Assembly: GCA_027492485.1 (NCBI GenBank) | Contig: JAPUER010000079.1 | Location: 26,226-71,326 of the forward strand | From: Betaproteobacteria bacterium | GTDB taxonomy: Bacteria; Pseudomonadota; Gammaproteobacteria; Burkholderiales; Casimicrobiaceae | Direction: 5' to 3' | Length of the DNA stretch: 45,101 nt | In this document: piece after piece, positions 36,307-45,010 of the stretch | Numbering within the stretch: the stretch's first letter is position 1 | Layout of the letters: every line of letters begins with the position of its first letter | Made by a program: the position numbers and the translations under genes | The notes under the pieces: generated by a model | Told to the model about the DNA's origin: nothing | What the model saw: only the letters and a program-made list of their open reading frames with translations | Databases searched by the model: none

Positions 36307-37242
36307 CTAGCGCTCGCCCTTGCGATAGGGCTTCATCAGCGCCTGCGGGTAAGTCGCACGGCGCGCCACCAGGACGAGCGCGACGATCGACAGCACATAC
36401 GGCAGCATCAGATAGAACTGGTACGGCAGCACCGCGTCGCCCGACTGCTGCAGCCGCAGCTGCAGCGCGTCGAAGAACGCGAACAGCAGCGCGCCAACCA
36501 GCGCTTTGCCAGGCTGCCACGCCGCAAACACGACCAGCGCCACGCAGATCCAGCCGCGGCCGTTGATCATGTTGAAGAAGAACGCATTGAACGCCGACAG
36601 CGTCAGGAAGGATCCTGCGACGCCCATCAGCGCGGACCCGGCCACGATCGCGCCCGTGCGCACGGCCGCGACCGAAACACCCTGGCCCTCAGCGGCTTGC
36701 GGGTTCTCGCCGACCATGCGCACAGCCAGCCCGATCGGTGTGCGGTAGAGTAGCCAGGCGATCAGCGGCACCAGGATCAACGCGAGCAGCGTCGGCGGCG
36801 TTTGCGCATCAAACACGGGCAGCGGAAACCAGTCCATCGGCGCGAACGGCGTCACGGTCGGCGGCGTGTTGACCTTGGGGAAGCTCACGCGATAGCCGTA
36901 GTACGACAGCGCGGTGGCAAGCATGGTGATGCCCAGCCCCGCGACGTGCTGCGACAGCGCGAGTCCCACCGTGAGCCAGGCATGCAGCAATCCGAACGCG
37001 CCGCCGACCAGCGCCGCGACCAGTACGCCGGTCCACAGCGATCCGCCGGCGTAGACTGTCAGCCACCCGGCGAACGCCCCCGCGACCATGATGCCCTCGA
37101 TGCCCAGGTTCAGCACGCCCGCGCGTTCGCAGAGCAGCACACCCAGCGTGCCGAAGATCAGAGGCGTTGCGATGCGCAGCACGGCCACCCAGAACGAGGC
37201 GTTGCCGAGGATGTCGAGAATGCCGTTGAGCAGGTCCATCAT
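36307..37242 (-). CDS. nucleobase/nucleoside ABC transporter permease (second permease)
   Basis: About 311 residues from the first of two ATGs, at 37242, overlapping the upstream gene's stop (ATGA). It is a polytopic inner-membrane protein of the BPD_transp_2 family, with conserved GVLLCERAGVLNLGIEGIM near residue 35, the segment that marks NupQ/YufQ-type nucleoside permeases, and RMVGENPQAAEGQGV in the cytoplasmic coupling loop. With the preceding permease it forms the channel. The frame is open upstream to 38130 over the neighbouring gene; that part is not real. Confidence 0.88.
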   Translation of the reverse strand: MMDLLNGILDILGNASFWVAVLRIATPLIFGTLGVLLCERAGVLNLGIEGIMVAGAFAGWLTVYAGGSLWTGVLVAALVGGAFGLLHAWLTVGLALSQHVAGLGITMLATALSYYGYRVSFPKVNTPPTVTPFAPMDWFPLPVFDAQTPPTLLALILVPLIAWLLYRTPIGLAVRMVGENPQAAEGQGVSVAAVRTGAIVAGSALMGVAGSFLTLSAFNAFFFNMINGRGWICVALVVFAAWQPGKALVGALLFAFFDALQLRLQQSGDAVLPYQFYLMLPYVLSIVALVLVARRATYPQALMKPYRKGER

Positions 37243-38300
37243 TTCCAGCGCACCCGGTATTGCGTGAGCAGCGTGGCGACCAGCACCGAGAGCAGCGAGG
37301 TCGCGACGATCACGTCGGCGATGTAGGTGGGCACGCCGATCGCACGGCTCATGCTGTCGGCGCCTACCAGTACGCCCGCGACGAAGACGCTCGCGAGCAG
37401 CACGCCAATGGGATGCAGGCCCGCGAGCATCGCGATGACGATGCCGCTGTAGCCATAGCCCGGCGACATATCGAGCGTCACATAGCCCGTGCGCCCCGCC
37501 ACCTCGATCGCGCCCGCGATACCCGCGAGTCCACCCGAGAGCAACGCGACCATCACCACGGTGCGCGTCACGGGGATGCCCGCGAACGCGGCGGCGCGCG
37601 CGTTGGCGCCGACCGCGCGGATACGGAATCCGAGCGTCGTGAAACGGAACAGCGCCCACATTGCAACGGCCAAAATGCTCGCGTAGAGCAGCCCGGTGTG
37701 AACGCGCGTCCCCTCGATGAGCTTGCCGAGTTCCAGGTCGCCGTTGAGCGCCACGCTCTGCGGCCAGCCCATCGCGGTCGGGTCTTTCATCGGGCCGTCG
37801 AGCATCGCGCCCACGAACAGGAGCATGATGAAGTTGAACAGCAGCGTGGTGACGACCTCGTCGACGCCCAGCCGTTGCTTCATGAGCGCCGGGCCGAGCA
37901 GCAGGGCCGCGCCGGCGAGCGCCGAGGCCAGCAGCATCAGCGGGAACAGGATCCAGGGCGACCATTCGAGGCCGGTGCCACTGTGCAATCCGCCGACCGC
38001 GATCGCGGCGAGCGCGCCCGCATAGAGCTGGCCCTCGGCGCCGATGTTGAACAGCCGCGCCTTGAATGCGACGGTCGCGGCGAGCCCGGTCAGGATCAGC
38101 GGCGTCGCGCGCGTGAGCGTCTCGCTCCACGCGAACACCGAACCGAATCCGCCCCGCAGCAGCAGCGAGTAGGTCTTACCCACGGGCGCGCCGGCCCAAA
38201 GCACGAGCAGCGCGGCGATCAGCAGCGTGAACACGACGGCCGCAAACGGCGCCGCAACGAGCGCGAGGGCCGAGGTTTCGTTGCGTTTTTCTAATCGCAT
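37239..38300 (-). CDS. nucleobase/nucleoside ABC transporter permease (first permease)
   Basis: About 353 residues from the ATG at 38300. A polytopic protein of the same family as its partner: TRATPLILTGLAATVAFKARLFNIGAEGQLYAGA carries the NIGAEGQ motif, and RAVGANARAAAFAGI is the ATPase-coupling loop. This NupP/YufP-type subunit and the next gene's product form a heterodimer. An upstream extension to 38384 would read through the REP palindrome and is rejected. Confidence 0.88.
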   Translation of the reverse strand: MRLEKRNETSALALVAAPFAAVVFTLLIAALLVLWAGAPVGKTYSLLLRGGFGSVFAWSETLTRATPLILTGLAATVAFKARLFNIGAEGQLYAGALAAIAVGGLHSGTGLEWSPWILFPLMLLASALAGAALLLGPALMKQRLGVDEVVTTLLFNFIMLLFVGAMLDGPMKDPTAMGWPQSVALNGDLELGKLIEGTRVHTGLLYASILAVAMWALFRFTTLGFRIRAVGANARAAAFAGIPVTRTVVMVALLSGGLAGIAGAIEVAGRTGYVTLDMSPGYGYSGIVIAMLAGLHPIGVLLASVFVAGVLVGADSMSRAIGVPTYIADVIVATSLLSVLVATLLTQYRVRWK

Positions 38301-38338
38301 TTTGTTATGCGGGAACGGTCTACGCCGACAGGAGCAGA

Positions 38339-38410
38339 TCCTGTGGGTGCGGGCTTGCCCGCGATTCGTGGGAACCCTGGGCATTCGCGGGCAAGCCCGC
38401 TCCCACAGGA
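38339..38410. repeat. REP-type palindrome (gcgggcttgcccgcg family)
   Basis: Inverted arms of 26 bases, 38339-38364 and 38385-38410, match with one mismatch. Their cores are gcgggcttgcccgcga and its complement, the common REP sequence of Pseudomonas-like and other genomes. It fills the gap between the ATPase and first permease genes of one operon, so it must be transcribed and may affect mRNA stability. Confidence 0.85.
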
Positions 38411-38423
38411 CAAGAGCAACACG

Positions 38424-39956
38424 TCACGCGGCATGACCTGATCCTGCCATTGCCAGGCCGATCGTTTCACGCGTCCAGTTGCCGGCGGGACGTGCGTCCG
38501 TCAATTCGCCGGCATGCATCACAGCGATGCGGTCGCCCAGCGCCATCACTTCGTCGAGATCGTCGGAGATCACGAGCACGGCAGCGCCATCGTCGCGCGC
38601 CGCGACGAGCTGCTGCTGCACGAAGGCGACGGCTCCGACATCGAGGCCCCAGGTCGGCTGATGGGCGACGATCAGCTTTGCGGCCGCAGCGCCCGCAGGC
38701 GGCGTCAGAGCGCGGCCCAGGATCAGTTTCTGCATGTTGCCGCCCGACAGCGAACGTGCCGCCGCGGCGAGTCCGCCGCCACGCACGTCGAAGCGCGACA
38801 CGATGGTCTGCGCATGCGCGCGGGCCGCCGCGCCGCGAATCCATCCTGCTCGCGAGAAAGCGGGCGAGGACAGACGCTCGGACAGCGCGTTCTCCCACAC
38901 CGGCAGGTCGCCGACGACGCCCACGGCATGACGGTCCTCGGGCACGCGCGCGACGCCCAGATACACCAGGCGATCGGGCTGCGCTGGGAGCGCCGCGTCG
39001 AGCAGTTTCACTGTGCCTTGCTCGGCGCTCAGCGTGCCGCACAGCAGGTTCGCGAGCGCGACCTGGCCGTTGCCTGAAACGCCCGCGATCGCGACGATCT
39101 CGCCCGCATGCAGCGCGAGCGACACGTCGCGCAGGTACTCGCGTCCGCGCCGCGGCGTGCTCACGCGATCGAGCACACACACGACGCCTCCGCGCACGCG
39201 AGTCGGCCGCCGCTCCGCCGCGTCGACGCCGTGGCCCACCATCCACTGTGCGAGTTGCGCATGGGTGACGCCAGCGGTCGCGGCCTCGGCGACGAGCTTG
39301 CCCGAGCGCAGCACCGCGACGCGGTCGGAGACACGCAGCACCTCGCCCAGCTTGTGACTGATGAAGATGATCGAGAGACCCTGCGCGACCATCTGCGACA
39401 GCGTCGCGAACAGCGATTCGCTCTCCTGCGGCGTCAGCACGGCGGTTGGTTCGTCGAGGATCAGGATGCGCGCGCCGCGATAGAGTGCCTTGAGGATCTC
39501 GACGCGCTGGCGTTCACCGACCGACAGCGTTCCGACGCGCGCATCGGGATCGACCGGCAGGCCGAAGCGGGTGGCGACGTCGAGCAGTTTGGCCCGCGCG
39601 GCACGGCGCTTCGAGAACGGCTGCCACAGCGGCTCACTGCCGAGCACCACGTTGTCAAGCACACTCAGATTGTCGGCGAGCGTGAAATGCTGATGCACCA
39701 TGCCGATCCCGGCGTCGAGCGCGATGCGCGAATTGCCGGGCGGCAGCGGTTCGTCGAAGACCTCGATGTCGCCCGAGTCGGCCACGTAGTGCCCGAACAG
39801 GATTGACATCAGCGTCGATTTGCCCGCGCCGTTCTCGCCGAGCAATGCAAGCACTTCGCCCTTGCCGAGCGTCAGCGAGATGGCGTCGTTCGCCAGCAGC
39901 TCGCCGAAGCGCTTGCTGATGTTGTTCAGTCGGAGGACAGGGGATTCTTTGGCCAC
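38424..39956 (-). CDS. nucleobase/nucleoside ABC transporter, double ATP-binding protein
   Basis: A 510-residue ABC ATPase with two nucleotide domains in one chain, as in NupO/YufO and RbsA. The first half has Walker A GENGAGKST (40-48), signature LSVGERQR and Walker B ILILDEPTAVL. The second has a degenerate Walker A, GVSGNGQ (Gln for Lys), and the signature LSGGNMQK, as usual in this class. It energises the importer with the BMP-type binding protein and two permeases. Substrate is inferred from the flanking pyrimidine enzymes. Confidence 0.9.
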   Translation of the reverse strand: MAKESPVLRLNNISKRFGELLANDAISLTLGKGEVLALLGENGAGKSTLMSILFGHYVADSGDIEVFDEPLPPGNSRIALDAGIGMVHQHFTLADNLSVLDNVVLGSEPLWQPFSKRRAARAKLLDVATRFGLPVDPDARVGTLSVGERQRVEILKALYRGARILILDEPTAVLTPQESESLFATLSQMVAQGLSIIFISHKLGEVLRVSDRVAVLRSGKLVAEAATAGVTHAQLAQWMVGHGVDAAERRPTRVRGGVVCVLDRVSTPRRGREYLRDVSLALHAGEIVAIAGVSGNGQVALANLLCGTLSAEQGTVKLLDAALPAQPDRLVYLGVARVPEDRHAVGVVGDLPVWENALSERLSSPAFSRAGWIRGAAARAHAQTIVSRFDVRGGGLAAAARSLSGGNMQKLILGRALTPPAGAAAAKLIVAHQPTWGLDVGAVAFVQQQLVAARDDGAAVLVISDDLDEVMALGDRIAVMHAGELTDARPAGNWTRETIGLAMAGSGHAA

Positions 39957-39969
39957 GGCACGTATGGTT

Positions 39970-40084
39970 CCCTCCCCCCTTGTGGGGGAGGGTTAGGGAG
40001 AGGGGGCATTGTGCACTTCGACGATGGTTGAAGGCGGCGCTTCACCCTCTCCCCCAGCCCCTCTCCCCTCAAGGGAGAGGGGAG
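39970..40084. repeat. GC-rich palindromic repeat between transporter genes
   Basis: Arm one, about 39970-40006, reads ccctccccccttgtggggga onward; arm two, 40043-40084, is its imperfect complement (caccctctcccccagcccct onward). Each arm has an internal hairpin. It is of the same family as the copy inside the DUF2126 gene and the one at 44683-44803. It lies between the binding-protein and ATPase genes. Confidence 0.75.
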
Positions 40085-40113
40085 CCAAAGCAGCGCGGGC
40101 GACGTGTATACGC

Positions 40114-41115
40114 CTACTTTGTAGTGGACTTCGGCTGCGTGTCGTCCACCTTGACCGTGAACTTGCCCGACAGGATGTCGGCTTCCTTGGCCTTCACCTT
40201 GGCGGCGATCTCGGCCGGTACCTTGGTTGCGAAGGTGCCGAGCGGCGCGAGCTCCGAGCCCTTGTACTTCATGGTGGAGAACTTGCCGTAGTCCTCGGCG
40301 GTGAACTTGCCGGCTTTGACCTTCTTGAGCGCCTCGTCGATCGTGGGCTCCATGTTCCAGAGCGCCGAAGCGACCACGGTGTCGGGATACTTGTCCTGCG
40401 TGTTGATCACGTTGCCGATCGCGAGTTTGCCCTTTTCCTTGGCCGCATCGCTGACGCCGAAGCGCTCGGCGTAGAGCACGTCGGCGCCCTTGTCGATCAT
40501 CGCGAAGGTGGCTTCCTTGGCCTTGGGCGGATCGAACCAGCTGTTGATGAAGCTGACCGTGAACTCGACCTTCGGATTGGTTTCCCTGGCGCCGGCCATG
40601 AAGGCGTGCATCAGGCGGTTGACTTCCGGGATCGGGAAGCCGCCGACCATGCCGATCTTGTTCGACTTGGTCATGCCGCCCGCGACCATGCCCGACAGAT
40701 AGGCCGGCTCCTGGATGTAGTTGTCGAACACGCTGAAGTTGGGCGCCTGCGGCTTGCCCGACGAGCCCATCAGGAACGAGACCTTGGGTGAGTCCTTGGC
40801 GACCTTGCGCGCGGCGGCTTCGACCGCGAAGGCCTCGCCGACGATCAGGGTGTTGCCGGCGGCGACGTACTCGCGCATCACGCGCTCGTAGTCGGCGTTG
40901 GCGACGTTCTCGGTCGCCTTGTATTCGATGTCGCCACGCGCCTCGGCGGCCTTGAGCGCCTTGTGGATGCGGCTGACCCATTGCTGCTCGAACGGCACGG
41001 TGTAGATCGCAGCGACCTTGAGCTTGGCCTGCGCGAAGCTCATGCCCGGCATGGCGAGGGTGGCGAGCGCAGCGACGGCTGCGGTGGAGAGGACCAACTG
41101 GCGACGTTTGTTCAT
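40114..41115 (-). CDS. BMP-family nucleoside/nucleobase-binding lipoprotein-like periplasmic protein
   Basis: A 333-residue periplasmic binding protein of the BMP/PnrA family. The signal peptide is MNKRRQLVLSTAAVAALA and following, with cleavage near SFA-QA (about residue 28); no lipobox cysteine is seen, so it is soluble. Mature features are KVAAIYTVPFEQQWVSRIHK, NADYERVMREYVAAGNTLIVGE, and FINSWFDPPKAKEA. Members bind purine or pyrimidine nucleosides and bases. It precedes the ATPase gene and follows upp. Here uracil, cytosine or their nucleosides are the likely ligands. Confidence 0.87.
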   Translation of the reverse strand: MNKRRQLVLSTAAVAALATLAMPGMSFAQAKLKVAAIYTVPFEQQWVSRIHKALKAAEARGDIEYKATENVANADYERVMREYVAAGNTLIVGEAFAVEAAARKVAKDSPKVSFLMGSSGKPQAPNFSVFDNYIQEPAYLSGMVAGGMTKSNKIGMVGGFPIPEVNRLMHAFMAGARETNPKVEFTVSFINSWFDPPKAKEATFAMIDKGADVLYAERFGVSDAAKEKGKLAIGNVINTQDKYPDTVVASALWNMEPTIDEALKKVKAGKFTAEDYGKFSTMKYKGSELAPLGTFATKVPAEIAAKVKAKEADILSGKFTVKVDDTQPKSTTK

Positions 41116-41158
41116 GCGGGCTCCTGTTGTGGGTGTGAGATTGGGCGGGCAGTGTCTT

Positions 41159-41225
41159 TGTAGGAGCGGCTTGCCGCGACCATCGGGCGTCTGCGCTTGA
41201 CGGGTCGCGGCGAGCCGCTCCTACA
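41159..41225. repeat. REP-type palindrome (taggagcggcttgccgcgac family)
   Basis: Inverted arms of 23 bases at 41159-41181 and 41203-41225, with one mismatch. The left arm is identical in reverse to the half-copy at 83-105 by phnW. It lies between upp and the binding-protein gene. Confidence 0.85.
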
Positions 41226-41245
41226 GGTGGTTCGTGAGCGTTGGG

Positions 41246-41875
41246 CTACTTGGTGCCGAAGATGCGGTCACCCGCATCGCCGAGACCGGGCAGGATGTAA
41301 CCATGATCGTTGAGCTCGCGGTCGATCGCCGCCGTAAAGATCGGAACATCGGGGTGCGCCGCCTGCAGCGCCTTGATGCCTTCGGGGCAGGTGAGCAGGC
41401 AGACGAATTTGATTGATTTCGGCCGCGTCTCCTTGACGCGCTCGATCGCGGCGATCGCCGAATTGCCGGTCGCGAGCATCGGATCGACGACCACGACGTC
41501 GCGGTCCTCCATGTGGCTAGGCACCTTGAAGTAGTACTCGACGGCGGTCAGCGTCTTCGGGTCGCGGTAGAGGCCGATGTGGCCGACGCGGGCGCCGGGC
41601 ACCACGCTCAGCATGCCGTCGAGGATGCCCGTCCCTGCGCGCAGGATCGACACGAACACGAGCTTCTTGCCGTCGATGACCTTGGCCGTCATCGTTTCCA
41701 GCGGTGTCTCGATCTCGATCTCCTGCATGCCCACGTCGCGCGTGACCTCGTAGGTCATGAGCATGGCGAGCTCGTTGAGCAGACGGCGGAAGCTGTTGGT
41801 GCTGGCGTCCTTGCGGCGCATGAGGGTCAGTTTGTGCTGGACGAGCGGGTGATCGACGAGGGTGACATTGCTCAT
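41246..41875 (-). CDS. upp: uracil phosphoribosyltransferase
   Basis: 209 residues from the ATG at 41875, the standard Upp length (the open frame upstream to 42055 crosses a REP element and is discarded). It opens with [16 protein letters not shown], has the PRPP loop [18 protein letters not shown] and the uracil-binding [13 protein letters not shown] near the end. It converts uracil and PRPP to UMP. Between Urc4 and the importer, its job here is probably the first step of uracil catabolism through UMP, and not only salvage. Confidence 0.95.
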   Translation of the reverse strand: MSNVTLVDHPLVQHKLTLMRRKDASTNSFRRLLNELAMLMTYEVTRDVGMQEIEIETPLETMTAKVIDGKKLVFVSILRAGTGILDGMLSVVPGARVGHIGLYRDPKTLTAVEYYFKVPSHMEDRDVVVVDPMLATGNSAIAAIERVKETRPKSIKFVCLLTCPEGIKALQAAHPDVPIFTAAIDRELNDHGYILPGLGDAGDRIFGTK

Positions 41876-41905
41876 GGTGTTGTGGTCTTCAGATTCCGTA
41901 TGGTC

Positions 41906-41972
41906 TTGTGGGAGCGGTATTACCGCGACGGTTTGCCGCATTGTGTTGGTCGCGGTGATACCGCTCCCACAA
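41906..41972. repeat. REP-type palindrome (gggagcggtattaccgcgac family)
   Basis: Inverted arms of 24 bases at 41906-41929 and 41949-41972, with one mismatch. It sits between the Urc4 and upp genes and shares the gggagcgg core and organisation with the REP copies at 38339 and 41159. Confidence 0.85.
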
Positions 41973-41990
41973 AAGATGTCGCCGCTTTGC

Positions 41991-43274
41991 TCAAAATACC
42001 GTCGCGTCGCTTGACAGCTTAACCGGCGGCAAACCGCCGCGCAAAGTTTGGGCAAGCACCCGCCCCGCCGCCCAGGTGCCGCCTTCGAGCACGCAGGCGA
42101 GCGGCATTTCGGCCTCGCTGCGGCCGAGGATCGCGCGTACGCGCGGTGCCAGTTCGTCGAGCAGCGCGACGGTCAGCGCGCGCCACTCGATGATGAGATC
42201 GTCGCCCACCTGCCAGGTCGTCGTGAGCGCGGTCTGCGATTTGGGCAGCAGCACGCCGGCATCGAGCAGCAGCCCACCGTTGCGATATTCGGGCAGTCCG
42301 GTCAGTGCATCGAGTCCGGTCACGGTGACGCCAGCCCACTCGAACGGTTCCAGCAGCGAATAGCAGAGCCATTGCGAAAGCTTGTGAAACGGCATCCAGC
42401 CGTCGCTGAGTCCATCGCCATGCGCTGGCGCAAAGCGCCAGCAGTCACCGAGCGCGGTGCCGTCTCCGAGCCGGTTCGGCGCGGGCCAGACCTCGGACAG
42501 TGTGTCGAGCAGGGCCGTAAGCACATCGTGCGCGGGCACTTGCGGCACGTCGTGCGCGGGAATTGCCTTGCGGCCCGACTGGCAGAGCAGGTCGAACAGC
42601 GCGCCCGGGCGATGCGGCGCCGGGAACACTTGGGGCTGGCTTGCAAGCGCCTCACCGAGCCGGTGCAACAGCGTCACGCGACCGTCCAGGCCGACCAGCG
42701 GATTGTCGGCGCCGACCTGAAACGCGTCAGCCAGTTTGGCGGCAGTCACAGTGCGCAGACCCGCCGCATCGACACGCAGCGGCCGCGTGGGGTCCGACGA
42801 AAACAGCCCGCCGACAAAGGCACGGAAGCTCGCGACGCCCAGGCCTTCCGAGCGCGCAAAGCGCTGTTCGCTCACGGCCTCGGTGTAACGCCACTGGGCG
42901 CCCGCGCCGGCATCGAGCAGCACGCTGACGACGGTCAGGTCGATCTGGGTGCGGGCGCGTTCGGCGGCATCGACGTCGCCGAGCAGACGGTCGAGTTCGG
43001 CGCGACGGTCGATGCCGCCGGCCTCAAAGTGGCGCCAGCGGCTGTGATACGGAATCGGGCCGTCGCCATAGCGCTTGCGCGTAACCTCCGCGACAAGCCT
43101 CGCAGCGGCGGCGATGGTGGCCTCGTTGCCAATGCTGAATTGCGCCGACTGACCGGCACGGGCGCGGGCCAGCAGCGCCTGCGCCCGCGTTCGCACGGCG
43201 GCCGTCGAGCGCAGATCGCGCAGCGCGGCCTCGGTTGCCAGCGACGAGGTCTCGGCTTCGACGGCTGCGTTCAT
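41991..43274 (-). CDS. Urc4/Urg3-like DUF1688 protein of uracil catabolism
   Basis: About 427 residues from the ATG at 43274, which overlaps the Urc1 stop (ATGA). It belongs to DUF1688, the family of yeast URC4 and S. pombe urg3. Recognisable segments are [14 protein letters not shown] near residue 75, [20 protein letters not shown] and [19 protein letters not shown] in the C-terminal third. Yeast genetics makes it essential for uracil use as a nitrogen source, but its reaction is not well defined. It is translationally coupled to the Urc1 homologue. The open frame upstream of 43274 lies over that gene. Confidence 0.9.
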   Translation of the reverse strand: MNAAVEAETSSLATEAALRDLRSTAAVRTRAQALLARARAGQSAQFSIGNEATIAAAARLVAEVTRKRYGDGPIPYHSRWRHFEAGGIDRRAELDRLLGDVDAAERARTQIDLTVVSVLLDAGAGAQWRYTEAVSEQRFARSEGLGVASFRAFVGGLFSSDPTRPLRVDAAGLRTVTAAKLADAFQVGADNPLVGLDGRVTLLHRLGEALASQPQVFPAPHRPGALFDLLCQSGRKAIPAHDVPQVPAHDVLTALLDTLSEVWPAPNRLGDGTALGDCWRFAPAHGDGLSDGWMPFHKLSQWLCYSLLEPFEWAGVTVTGLDALTGLPEYRNGGLLLDAGVLLPKSQTALTTTWQVGDDLIIEWRALTVALLDELAPRVRAILGRSEAEMPLACVLEGGTWAAGRVLAQTLRGGLPPVKLSSDATVF

Positions 43275-44539
43275 TCGCCCAGGCCTCGACCTTTCGCGAC
43301 TTTCAATTCGTCGGCGTCCGGCACCAGGCCCAGCGTGAAGTAACCCGAAGCGATCTTGGCATCCATCTCGACACGGGCGTCGGCCGGGATCAGTTCGTCG
43401 GGGATATTGACGCGGGTGCCGATCTCGATGCCAGAGCCGGTGATCGCGTCGTACTTCATGTTGCTCATCGAGACGAGGCGGTGAATCTTGCGGACGCCGA
43501 GCCAGTGCAGCACGTCCGGCATCAGTTCCTGAAAACGCATGTCCTGCACGCCCGCCACGCACTCGGTGCGCGCGAAATACTGGTCGGCGGTGTCGCCGCC
43601 GATCTGGCGCTTGCGCGCGTTGTAGACGAGGAACTTGGTGACCTCGCCGAGGGCGCGGCCTTCCTTGCGCGAATACGCCACCAGGCCAACGCCGCCGCGC
43701 TGCGCGCCCTGGATGCATTCCTCGATGGCGTGGGTGAGGTAAGGGCGGCAGGTGCAGATGTCGGAGCCGAACACATCGGAGCCGTTGCATTCGTCATGCA
43801 CGCGTGCCGTCAGTTCGACCTCCGGGTTGGCGAGGTCGCGCGGATTGCCGAAGATGTAGACGGTCTGGCCCCCAATCGGCGGCAGGAAGACTTCGAGATC
43901 GGAGCGAGTCACCAGTTCGGGATACATCCCGCCGGTTTCCTCGAACAGCACGCGGCGCAGATCGGCCTCCGAACAGCCAAAGCGTCTGGCCACACCGGGC
44001 AGGTACCAGACCGGCTCAATGGCGGCCTTGGTGACGACCGCGGCGCCGCTGGCGCTGAGGATGCGAGCGTCCGGCTTCAGACGGCCGCGGGCCAGTGCGT
44101 CGATCACTTCGGGCAGGATCACATGCGCCTTGGTCACGGCGATGGTCGGACGGATATCGTAGCCCGCCGCCAGATCGTCGGCGAAAACGTCGGCAACCAT
44201 CGCGCCCCAGGGGTCGAGCGAGACGATCCGCCCCGGCTCGCTCCATTGCGGATACGGCCCGATGACGTCGGTCGGTGCGGTGTTGGTCAGGTCGGCACGG
44301 TGGTCGCGCTTGAGAGCACCCGCAGCGACCGCGAGCGCGCGATAGACGCTGTAGGAGCCGCTATGGGTGCCGATCACGTTGCGATGCGCCCGCGTGGTGG
44401 TGGTGCCCACGATGGGGCCGCGTTCGGCCGGCGTCGGCGCGTCCCACACGATCTGGCGGGCACCGTAGCCGCCCGAATGCGAGGTCAGCCGGATGTGGGG
44501 TTGCGGCGCCGCGGCCGGCGCAGAGACATCAGCAGGCAT
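43271..44539 (-). CDS. Urc1/Urg1-like GTP cyclohydrolase II homologue
   Basis: About 422 residues from the ATG at 44539; a TTG at 44560 is an alternative. The C-terminal half is GTP-cyclohydrolase-II-like: ARVHDEC, then ten residues, then CTC, which keeps the three zinc cysteines of RibA, and YSRKEGRALG, the RxEGR active-site motif. The long N-terminal extension, with TTTTRAHRNVIGTHSGSYSVY, is that of the URC1 group and is absent from RibA. With Urc4 and upp it forms the URC set, so opening of a pyrimidine ring (UMP-level) is more likely than riboflavin synthesis. It is the first gene of the block. Confidence 0.88.
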   Translation of the reverse strand: MPADVSAPAAAPQPHIRLTSHSGGYGARQIVWDAPTPAERGPIVGTTTTRAHRNVIGTHSGSYSVYRALAVAAGALKRDHRADLTNTAPTDVIGPYPQWSEPGRIVSLDPWGAMVADVFADDLAAGYDIRPTIAVTKAHVILPEVIDALARGRLKPDARILSASGAAVVTKAAIEPVWYLPGVARRFGCSEADLRRVLFEETGGMYPELVTRSDLEVFLPPIGGQTVYIFGNPRDLANPEVELTARVHDECNGSDVFGSDICTCRPYLTHAIEECIQGAQRGGVGLVAYSRKEGRALGEVTKFLVYNARKRQIGGDTADQYFARTECVAGVQDMRFQELMPDVLHWLGVRKIHRLVSMSNMKYDAITGSGIEIGTRVNIPDELIPADARVEMDAKIASGYFTLGLVPDADELKVAKGRGLGE

Positions 44540-45010
44540 GGCGGCATTGAGCAAAAACAATCATTGCCGTAGCTTAGCAAGAAGCGTGCTTCGACGCGGT
44601 AATGGAAACGCTTATTTCGCAAACGACGAAATTTGTCCGCCATCGCACGGACATGGTACGCGTTGCGCTGGCCGATTCGCCACTCCCTCCCCGCTTGCCG
44701 GGGAGGGTTGGGGTGGGGTAAGAAGGCGACGGTCACTTTCGTGTGGACGCTCCTGCGAGACTGTTTACCCCCTCCCAACCTCCCCCGGCAAGCGGGGGAG
44801 GAGCACTCTCCAATCCTTCCGCACTCGGCTGCTGAGCCAGTTTGCAATTCAGGTTTTGATTTTTTTTTTGCTGTGACGTGATAGCTGCCCCTTTGCCATG
44901 CGCTTAGATAGATATGGCAGTGCTGTTTCCATTGCCTGGTCACGCGCGCGTCGCCTGATTCCGGGCGGCGTCGATGTCGCGGCGCGTCCATCCATGATTT
45001 GGAGCTCGTC
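44540..45010. other. non-coding region upstream of the pyrimidine block
   Basis: About 470 bp without a convincing gene. It should carry the leftward promoter of the Urc1 operon. It contains the palindromic repeat at 44683-44803 and a run of ten T at 44860-44869. Confidence 0.45.
44683..44803. repeat. GC-rich palindromic repeat upstream of Urc1 gene
   Basis: Arms 44683-44720 (ctccctccccgcttgccggg onward) and 44766-44803 (taccccctcccaacctcccc onward) are close inverted repeats, each with an inner hairpin around gcttgc/gcaagc. The family is shared with 24121-24225 and 39970-40084. Confidence 0.82.

Noticed and set aside
37243-38130. N-terminal extension of the second permease
   Set aside because: The frame is open but overlaps the first permease entirely, and its translation is Arg/Asp-rich and not membrane-like. 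The ATGA overlap at 37239-37242 gives the real start.
38339-41972. Repeated palindromes considered as a CRISPR array
   Set aside because: The repeats are kilobases apart, differ in sequence, lack regular spacers, and no cas genes are present.
43271-44539. Riboflavin-pathway GTP cyclohydrolase II (ribA)
   Set aside because: The zinc site is kept, but the long N-terminal region and the coupling to DUF1688 and upp fit Urc1, and no other riboflavin genes are near.
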